The position numbers were made by a program, and so were the translations under genes. From Flavobacteriales bacterium (lineage in GTDB: Bacteria; Bacteroidota; Bacteroidia; Flavobacteriales_D; JAHECK01), in contig JAHECK010000007.1 in the NCBI GenBank assembly GCA_024641785.1, forward strand, positions 1-51,800: a stretch of 51,800 nucleotides of DNA. Direction: 5' to 3'. Shown here piece by piece: positions 46,047 to 51,800 of the stretch. The notes under the pieces were generated by a model that searched no databases, had not been told where the DNA came from, and worked only from the letters and a program-made list of their open reading frames with translations. How positions within the stretch are numbered: position 1 is the stretch's first letter; each line of letters begins with the position of its first letter.

Positions 46047-48236
46047 ATGGCATCTATCCGATTTTCCGCTTTAAACGATGTGCTGCATCGAAAACCAATT
46101 CATGTAACTCCACCTTCTGATAAGATCTCAGAATTTTTTGGTGAAAATGTTTTTAACCAAAGAGTAATGCGTAAATACCTTACTGAAGAAGCTTATGAAA
46201 GTGTTCAGGCTGTGATCATAGAAGGAAAAAGAATTGAAAGGAAAATTGCGGATCAGGTAGCCTCATCTATGCGCGATTGGGCATTATCAAAAGGAGTGAC
46301 ACACTATACTCACTGGTTTCAACCTTTAACCGGATCTACTGCTGAAAAGCATGATGCTTTTTTTGAACCACTAGGTTCTCATGGGGATTCAATGGAACGT
46401 TTCGACGGCTCACAATTAGTTCAACAAGAACCGGATGCCAGTTCCTTCCCGAATGGTGGGATCAGAAATACCTTTGAAGCCAGGGGATATACTATTTGGG
46501 ATCCAACTTCACCTGCCTTTATAATTGATCGCACTTTATGTATTCCAACCATTTTTATCGCCTATACAGGTGAAGCATTGGATAATAAAACACCTTTATT
46601 GAGAGCATTAAATGCTGTGGATGAAGCTGCAACGGATGTGTGTCAATATTTTGATAAAAATGTAACAAAGGTAAACTCATCCTTAGGATGGGAACAAGAG
46701 TACTTTTTGATAGATAAATCCTTTTTTAACGCTCGTCCTGATCTTGTATTGACCGGAAGAACTTTATTCGGCCATGCTCCTGCCAAGGGTCAGCAATTAG
46801 ATGATCATTACTTCGGAACCATCCCTGAAAGAATAAATGCCTTTATGCGTGATTTTGAAAATGAATCATTACGATTGGGGATCCCACTTAAAACGAGACA
46901 CAATGAAGTAGCTCCTAATCAGTTTGAATGTGCGCCTATTTACGAAGAGTCGAACTTAGCAAATGATCATAATCTTCTTTTGATGGACATTATGGATAAA
47001 GTGGCTCGCCGACATGACCTTCGAATTCTTTTTCACGAAAAGCCATTCGCCGGACTCAATGGAAGTGGAAAACATAATAACTGGTCGTTAAGCACAAACA
47101 CCGGGATCAATTTATTAGCCCCCGGAAAAAATCCTAAATCAAATTTACAATTCCTTACTTTTTTCATAAATACAATAAAAGCGATTCACACCCATGCCGA
47201 TATTTTAAGAGCATCTATCGCTTCTGCGGGCAATGATCATCGTTTAGGAGCCAATGAGGCTCCACCGGCTATTATATCAGTCTTTATTGGTACGCAACTC
47301 ACTAATTTATTAAATGAATTGGAAGAAAATGTAGGGAGTGGTAAAATGACGCCTGAATTGAAAACAGCACTTAAAATGGAGATTGGTAAAATTCCAGAGA
47401 TCCTTTTGGATAATACCGACAGAAACAGAACATCTCCTTTTGCTTTTACTGGAAATAAATTCGAATTCAGAGCAGTTGGTTCAACAGCGAATTGCGGTGT
47501 TCCAATGACTGCACTCAATATGATGGTTGCGGATCAACTAAGAGATTTCAAGATAAATGTGGATAAAAAGATCGATTCCGGATTGACAAAAGATGAAGCG
47601 ATTTTACAGGAGTTGAGAAAGTTGATCATTGAATCTAAAGACATTCGTTTTGAAGGAAATGGATACGGTGAAGAATGGCATAAAGAGGCGAAGCGTCGTG
47701 GTTTAAGTAATCTTAGAACTTCACTGGATGCATTGGAAGTTTATGAAAGAAAAGAAGTGATTGATTTATTTGATAGAAATAAAGTATTAACACCAAGGGA
47801 ATTAGAATCGAGATACGAGATCGAAATAGAGAAATTGATCATGAAACTTCAAATTGAAGGAAGAGTACTTGGCGATATGATCAACAATCATGTGATCCCA
47901 ACAGCTTATAATTATCAAAATAAATTGATCAGGAATGTGACGGGAATGATTCAAATTTTTGGTAAAGAAGCAGATAATATCGGAAAGGGTCAGAAAGAAT
48001 TAATTAAGAAGATCACCCTGCATGTCGATAAGCTTAATGAATTGGTAGAAAAAATGACCGAAGGAAGAAGAAAAGCAAATAAAATTGAAAATTCTAAAAA
48101 GAAAGCGAGAGCTTATATCGATGATGTAAAATCATGTTTTGATGATATTCGTTACCATGCCGATAAATTGGAGATGTTGATCGATGATGAAATTTGGCCT
48201 TTACCAAAATTCAGAGAGATGCTATTTACTCGGTAA
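46047..48236 (+). CDS. glnN: Glutamine synthetase type III
   Basis: 729 aa; FQPLTGSTAEKHDAFFEP, GLNGSGKHNNWSLST, RNRTSPFAFTGNKFEFRAVGSTANCGVPMT. Confidence 0.95.
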   Translation: MASIRFSALNDVLHRKPIHVTPPSDKISEFFGENVFNQRVMRKYLTEEAYESVQAVIIEGKRIERKIADQVASSMRDWALSKGVTHYTHWFQPLTGSTAEKHDAFFEPLGSHGDSMERFDGSQLVQQEPDASSFPNGGIRNTFEARGYTIWDPTSPAFIIDRTLCIPTIFIAYTGEALDNKTPLLRALNAVDEAATDVCQYFDKNVTKVNSSLGWEQEYFLIDKSFFNARPDLVLTGRTLFGHAPAKGQQLDDHYFGTIPERINAFMRDFENESLRLGIPLKTRHNEVAPNQFECAPIYEESNLANDHNLLLMDIMDKVARRHDLRILFHEKPFAGLNGSGKHNNWSLSTNTGINLLAPGKNPKSNLQFLTFFINTIKAIHTHADILRASIASAGNDHRLGANEAPPAIISVFIGTQLTNLLNELEENVGSGKMTPELKTALKMEIGKIPEILLDNTDRNRTSPFAFTGNKFEFRAVGSTANCGVPMTALNMMVADQLRDFKINVDKKIDSGLTKDEAILQELRKLIIESKDIRFEGNGYGEEWHKEAKRRGLSNLRTSLDALEVYERKEVIDLFDRNKVLTPRELESRYEIEIEKLIMKLQIEGRVLGDMINNHVIPTAYNYQNKLIRNVTGMIQIFGKEADNIGKGQKELIKKITLHVDKLNELVEKMTEGRRKANKIENSKKKARAYIDDVKSCFDDIRYHADKLEMLIDDEIWPLPKFREMLFTR

Positions 48237-48254
48237 CATTCAAATGCAGTAAAG

Positions 48255-48279
48255 AAACCCGGTTTATCCGGGTTTTTTT
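48255..48279 (+). terminator. Intrinsic terminator after glnN
   Basis: AAACCCGG-TTTAT-CCGGGTTT followed by T-run. Confidence 0.85.
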
Positions 48280-48733
48280 ATTTAAATAAAATTCTTCCAT
48301 TTAACCATCCATCAATGATCTCGGCATTGTATTTTTTATAAAAACGTATAGCACCTTCATTCCAGTCTAATACTTGCCAACTCATCTGTCTAACTTTCAT
48401 TCGTTTCGAAATAGCGATCATCTCCTCGAAAAGGAGATTACCAACTCCTTTACTTCTCCATTTTTCATCCACTAAAAAATCTTCCAAATACACTGTCTTT
48501 CCTTTCCACGTCGAATAGCGAATATAATAGAGTGCAAAACCAATAACTTCATTTTGATATTCGGCAACAATGCATTTATAACTTGGATCACTTCCAAAAC
48601 CATCATCTAATAATTCTTCCGGAGTTATTTTTACAGCACTTTCATCTCGTTCAAATATGGCAAGTGCATTAATTAAGAAATAAATACGATTGACGTCTTC
48701 TTTTCTGGCCTCTCTAATATGAATGTTTTCCAT
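48278..48733 (-). CDS. GNAT family N-acetyltransferase (diamine/spermidine acetyltransferase-like)
   Basis: VYLEDFLVDEKWRSKGVGNLLFEEM; MSWQVLDWNEGAIRFYKKYNAEI. Confidence 0.9.
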   Translation of the reverse strand: MENIHIREARKEDVNRIYFLINALAIFERDESAVKITPEELLDDGFGSDPSYKCIVAEYQNEVIGFALYYIRYSTWKGKTVYLEDFLVDEKWRSKGVGNLLFEEMIAISKRMKVRQMSWQVLDWNEGAIRFYKKYNAEIIDGWLNGRILFK

Positions 48734-48838
48734 TTGATGATCATTTTAATTGTAGTTTCAATATTATGGAAATTATTTCTCATATGAATATGGTCGATAG
48801 ATGCTATTAATTTGGCATATTTGTAAAAATTTTTTTGA

Positions 48839-49858
48839 ATGCAAAAAGTTACCACCCTAGGGGAGTTTATAGTTCAGAAACAAGAGGATTTTCCATTTGC
48901 AAAAGGAGACCTTACATCATTACTTAGTACCATTCGCCTTGCTTCGAAAGTAGTAAATAGAGAAGTAAATAAAGCCGGGCTTGTTGATGATATTCTGGGG
49001 TCGAGTGGAGATGAGAATATTCAAGGTGAAGTTCAACAAAAACTTGATATCTATGCAGATCAGGTTTTTATACATGCTATGATGACCAGAGGAGAAGTTT
49101 GTGGTGTTGGTTCAGAAGAAAATGATGAATTTATAGCTTTTGATAATCCTATTTCCCGAAACGGGAGGTATGTTATTTTAATGGATCCTTTAGATGGTTC
49201 TTCAAATATTGATGTAAATGTATCGATAGGAACTATTTTTTCAATTTACAGACGGGTTTCACCTGTTGGTCATAAAGCGGTTTTAGAAGATTTTCTACAA
49301 CCCGGAACAAGTCAGATCGCTGCAGGTTACGTTATTTACGGATCTAGTACTATGCTTGTTTACACTACAGGAAATGGAGTAAATGGTTTTACTTTAGACC
49401 CTTCCATTGGTACTTATTGCTTGTCTCATCCGAATATGAGATTTCCGGATTACGGAAATATTTATAGTATAAATGAAGGTAATTACATAAAATTCCCGGA
49501 AGGAGTAAAGCAGTATATTAAATATTGCCAGATTAGAGATGAAGAAACAAATCGACCTTATACTTCAAGATATATCGGTTCATTAGTAGCCGATTTCCAC
49601 AGGAATATGATTAAAGGAGGGATTTACATCTATCCTACTACCGAAAGCGCTCCCAATGGGAAATTACGACTTTTATACGAAAATAATCCTTTGGCTTTTA
49701 TTGCAGAGCAGGCCGGGGCAATTGCAACGGATGGCTATCAGAGAATATTAGATATAAAACCTACAGAGCTTCATCAAAGAACTCCATTATTTATTGGATC
49801 CAAAAAAATGGTGGAAAAAGCGATGGAATTTATGAGAGACTTTAAAGATTTCAATTAA
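48839..49858 (+). CDS. fbp: Class 1 fructose-bisphosphatase
   Basis: [48 protein letters not shown]. Confidence 0.96.
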   Translation: MQKVTTLGEFIVQKQEDFPFAKGDLTSLLSTIRLASKVVNREVNKAGLVDDILGSSGDENIQGEVQQKLDIYADQVFIHAMMTRGEVCGVGSEENDEFIAFDNPISRNGRYVILMDPLDGSSNIDVNVSIGTIFSIYRRVSPVGHKAVLEDFLQPGTSQIAAGYVIYGSSTMLVYTTGNGVNGFTLDPSIGTYCLSHPNMRFPDYGNIYSINEGNYIKFPEGVKQYIKYCQIRDEETNRPYTSRYIGSLVADFHRNMIKGGIYIYPTTESAPNGKLRLLYENNPLAFIAEQAGAIATDGYQRILDIKPTELHQRTPLFIGSKKMVEKAMEFMRDFKDFN

Positions 49859-49882
49859 TTATACTTAAGAAGAAATTTAATA

Positions 49883-50836
49883 ATGAGTAAAGATAAAATT
49901 TGGGTGATCGGAGCATCAGGGCAGATCGGTTCTGACCTAGTAGTTGAACTTCGAAAAATTTATGGTGGAGCAAATGTAATCGCCTCAGATATCAAAGAAC
50001 CTAACCAGGAAATTAAAGAAGGTGGACCTTTTGAAGCCTTTGACGTTTGCAGCGTGGATGAAGTATCTCATATCGTTAAAAAATATCAGATCACAGAAGT
50101 CTATAATTTAGCGGCTCTTTTATCCGGTACAGCTGAAAAAGATCCGCGATTTGCATGGAGATTAAATATGAACGGACTGTTCAATATATTGAATGTGGCA
50201 AAAGAAGGCCTTGTTAAAAAGATCTTTTGGCCTAGTTCGATCGCTGTTTTCGGACCCACTACTCCAAAATTTGATACTCCTCAGGTTACGATAACGGAAC
50301 CAAATACGGTTTATGGAATAACTAAAATTGCCGGAGAAAGGTGGTGTGAATGGTTTTTCCATAAGTATGGAGTTGATGTAAGAAGCATTCGCTATCCAGG
50401 TTTAATTGGATATAAGGCTTTACCGGGTGGTGGAACAACCGATTATGCTGTGGATATTTTTTATCATGCGATCAAAGGAATGGATTATGAATGTTTTTTA
50501 TCGAAGGATACTATGCTTCCAATGATGTACATGCCCGATGGTATAAGAGCAACACTCGATCTAATGCACGCACCTTCAAGTTCAATAAAGATCCGATCGA
50601 GTTATAATATCGCAGGGATGTCATTTGACCCACAAATGATCCATGAATCGATACAGAGACATTACCCGGAATTTAATGTAAATTATAAAGGTGATTTCAG
50701 ACAAGAAATAGCCAATTCATGGCCTAGTAGTATTGATGATTCTGAAGCTTATAAAGACTGGGGATGGAAACCGGGCTATGATTTAACCTCAATGGTTGAT
50801 GATATGATCATCCAATTGAAACATAAATTGCTTTAA
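49883..50836 (+). CDS. NAD-dependent epimerase/dehydratase (L-threonine 3-dehydrogenase-like)
   Basis: Rossmann VIGASGQIGSDLVVELRKIYG; VYGITKIAGERWCEWFFHKYGVDVRSIRYPGLIGYKALPGGGTTDYAVDI. Confidence 0.88.
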   Translation: MSKDKIWVIGASGQIGSDLVVELRKIYGGANVIASDIKEPNQEIKEGGPFEAFDVCSVDEVSHIVKKYQITEVYNLAALLSGTAEKDPRFAWRLNMNGLFNILNVAKEGLVKKIFWPSSIAVFGPTTPKFDTPQVTITEPNTVYGITKIAGERWCEWFFHKYGVDVRSIRYPGLIGYKALPGGGTTDYAVDIFYHAIKGMDYECFLSKDTMLPMMYMPDGIRATLDLMHAPSSSIKIRSSYNIAGMSFDPQMIHESIQRHYPEFNVNYKGDFRQEIANSWPSSIDDSEAYKDWGWKPGYDLTSMVDDMIIQLKHKLL

Positions 50837-50865
50837 TTAGGTATAGTGTAGTATATACAACTGAT

Positions 50866-51732
50866 ATGCGAAAGCTGATTTTAGGATGTTTTTTATTTTT
50901 TAATTGGGCCGTTATTATGGCTCAAAATCCTGCTGCTACGCAAAATAATAAAGATGATGATAATCTAAAACAGGGTCTTTGGGTAATTACCGGTGAGATG
51001 AGAAAAGACACTGCTTATGCAGCTAGTGCCATCATCGAGCAAGGAGAATATATTGACGGTAGAAAAGATAAGTTATGGATTAGATATTATCCAAATGGAA
51101 ACGTTCAAAGTAAGATCTATTATGAAAATGGTAGGCCAAATGGTTTATATGAGCTTTATTATAGCAATGGTCAATTAGAAGAACAAGGTCATTGGAATAG
51201 AAATAAAAATACCGGCGACTTTAAACGCTTTTTTGATAATGGAGTCATCATGCAGCATTTTCAATTTACTGATAATGGGAAGCGAAATGGTGAACAGCTT
51301 TATTATCACCCAAATGGGGAAGTTGAAGTGGTTGTAAATATGATAGACGGAAAAGAAAATGGTTCTTTGAAACGCTACTACTCAAATGGAGAATTGAAGT
51401 CAGAAATGAAAGTTGAACTTGGGGTGGCTGATAAAAATTCTTATGTCGAATACAAAGCAAAGAAGGTGGTTAAAGAGATCGACGAAAAGCCTAAAGTAGA
51501 AAGAAAGGTTGCAGATGTTGAAAAAGCGAAGCCGAATATTGGTTCCATTGACCCTGAAGGATATAATAAATTATATACCAGAAGTTTGCTTTTAAAATGG
51601 GATGGAGTTTATCACTATGGAAAGCCCTGGAATGGAAAAAAATACATTTATGATATAAACGGGATACTCACCCGTATCGAAGTGTATAAAAATGGATTAT
51701 ATATTGGTAACGGTGTTATCGATGAAGAATAA
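50866..51732 (+). CDS. YwqK-family MORN-repeat-like secreted protein
   Basis: Repeats WIRYYPNGNVQSKIYYENGRPNGLYELYYSNGQLEEQG; signal peptide. Confidence 0.82.
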   Translation: MRKLILGCFLFFNWAVIMAQNPAATQNNKDDDNLKQGLWVITGEMRKDTAYAASAIIEQGEYIDGRKDKLWIRYYPNGNVQSKIYYENGRPNGLYELYYSNGQLEEQGHWNRNKNTGDFKRFFDNGVIMQHFQFTDNGKRNGEQLYYHPNGEVEVVVNMIDGKENGSLKRYYSNGELKSEMKVELGVADKNSYVEYKAKKVVKEIDEKPKVERKVADVEKAKPNIGSIDPEGYNKLYTRSLLLKWDGVYHYGKPWNGKKYIYDINGILTRIEVYKNGLYIGNGVIDEE

Positions 51733-51800
51733 TGATTAAAATAATGGATAAAGGACCTCTGTACATTTATAATTCTATCAATAGAAAAAAAGAAATTTTT
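51732..51800 (+). CDS. cysS: Probable cysteinyl-tRNA synthetase N-terminus, truncated by window edge
   Basis: MIKIMDKGPLYIYNSINRKKEIF resembles the CysS N-terminus (L.IYN...RKKE.F); ATG overlaps upstream TAA. Confidence 0.55.
   Translation, partial: MIKIMDKGPLYIYNSINRKKEIF

Noticed and set aside
50866-51732. Possible toxin-antitoxin system suggested by the YwqK-family name
   Set aside because: Only a single MORN-like secreted protein is present, with no partner gene; the family label alone does not support a TA system.
1-51800. Mobile elements, prophage, CRISPR-Cas, defence islands, tRNA/rRNA genes
   Set aside because: No transposase, integrase, cas or phage-structural motifs in the ORFs, no array-like repeats, and no tRNA cloverleaf or rRNA signature noticed in the mostly short intergenic spaces (tRNAs not exhaustively excluded without tRNAscan-SE).

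Overview
AT-rich 51.8 kb chromosomal segment of a Bacteroidota bacterium. Lineage indicators are T9SS C-terminal sorting domains, DUF4249, a SecDF fusion, glutamine synthetase III, BshA and TAnnTTTG-type promoters. Almost all of it is ordinary core or housekeeping sequence. Main blocks: (i) a carotenoid operon on the minus strand (crtI-crtB-hypothetical-idi-crtZ-lycopene cyclase) preceded by a MerR/B12-binding (CarH/LitR-like) regulator; (ii) a molybdate ABC operon (modA-TOBE-modB-modC); (iii) M48 peptidase and a tandem DUF3857/transglutaminase-like pair preceded by a decayed gene; (iv) GH3-beta-lactamase fusion, bshA, an AddB-like nuclease, rluA, panB, dnaK, pyrG, a GMC oxidoreductase pair, two tandem FG-GAP/T9SS paralogs, secDF, a tatA-like gene, a Ca/Na antiporter, glnN, fbp, a tdh-like epimerase, a YwqK/MORN protein and the start of a probable cysS. 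I found no CRISPR array, IS element, prophage, tRNA or rRNA, and no clear novel multi-gene system. The best leads are regulatory: a shared inverted-repeat architecture (TTTTGTTTA-N18-TAAAC[A/G]A) directly upstream of both the CarH-like regulator and crtI; a 30-bp interrupted palindrome upstream of dnaK; palindromes upstream of modA; and GGGGTA repeats upstream of glnN. Also notable are a pseudo-transglutaminase paired with an intact one and a frameshifted gene remnant missed by the ORF track. All functional names come from recognising motifs by eye; no database search was run.
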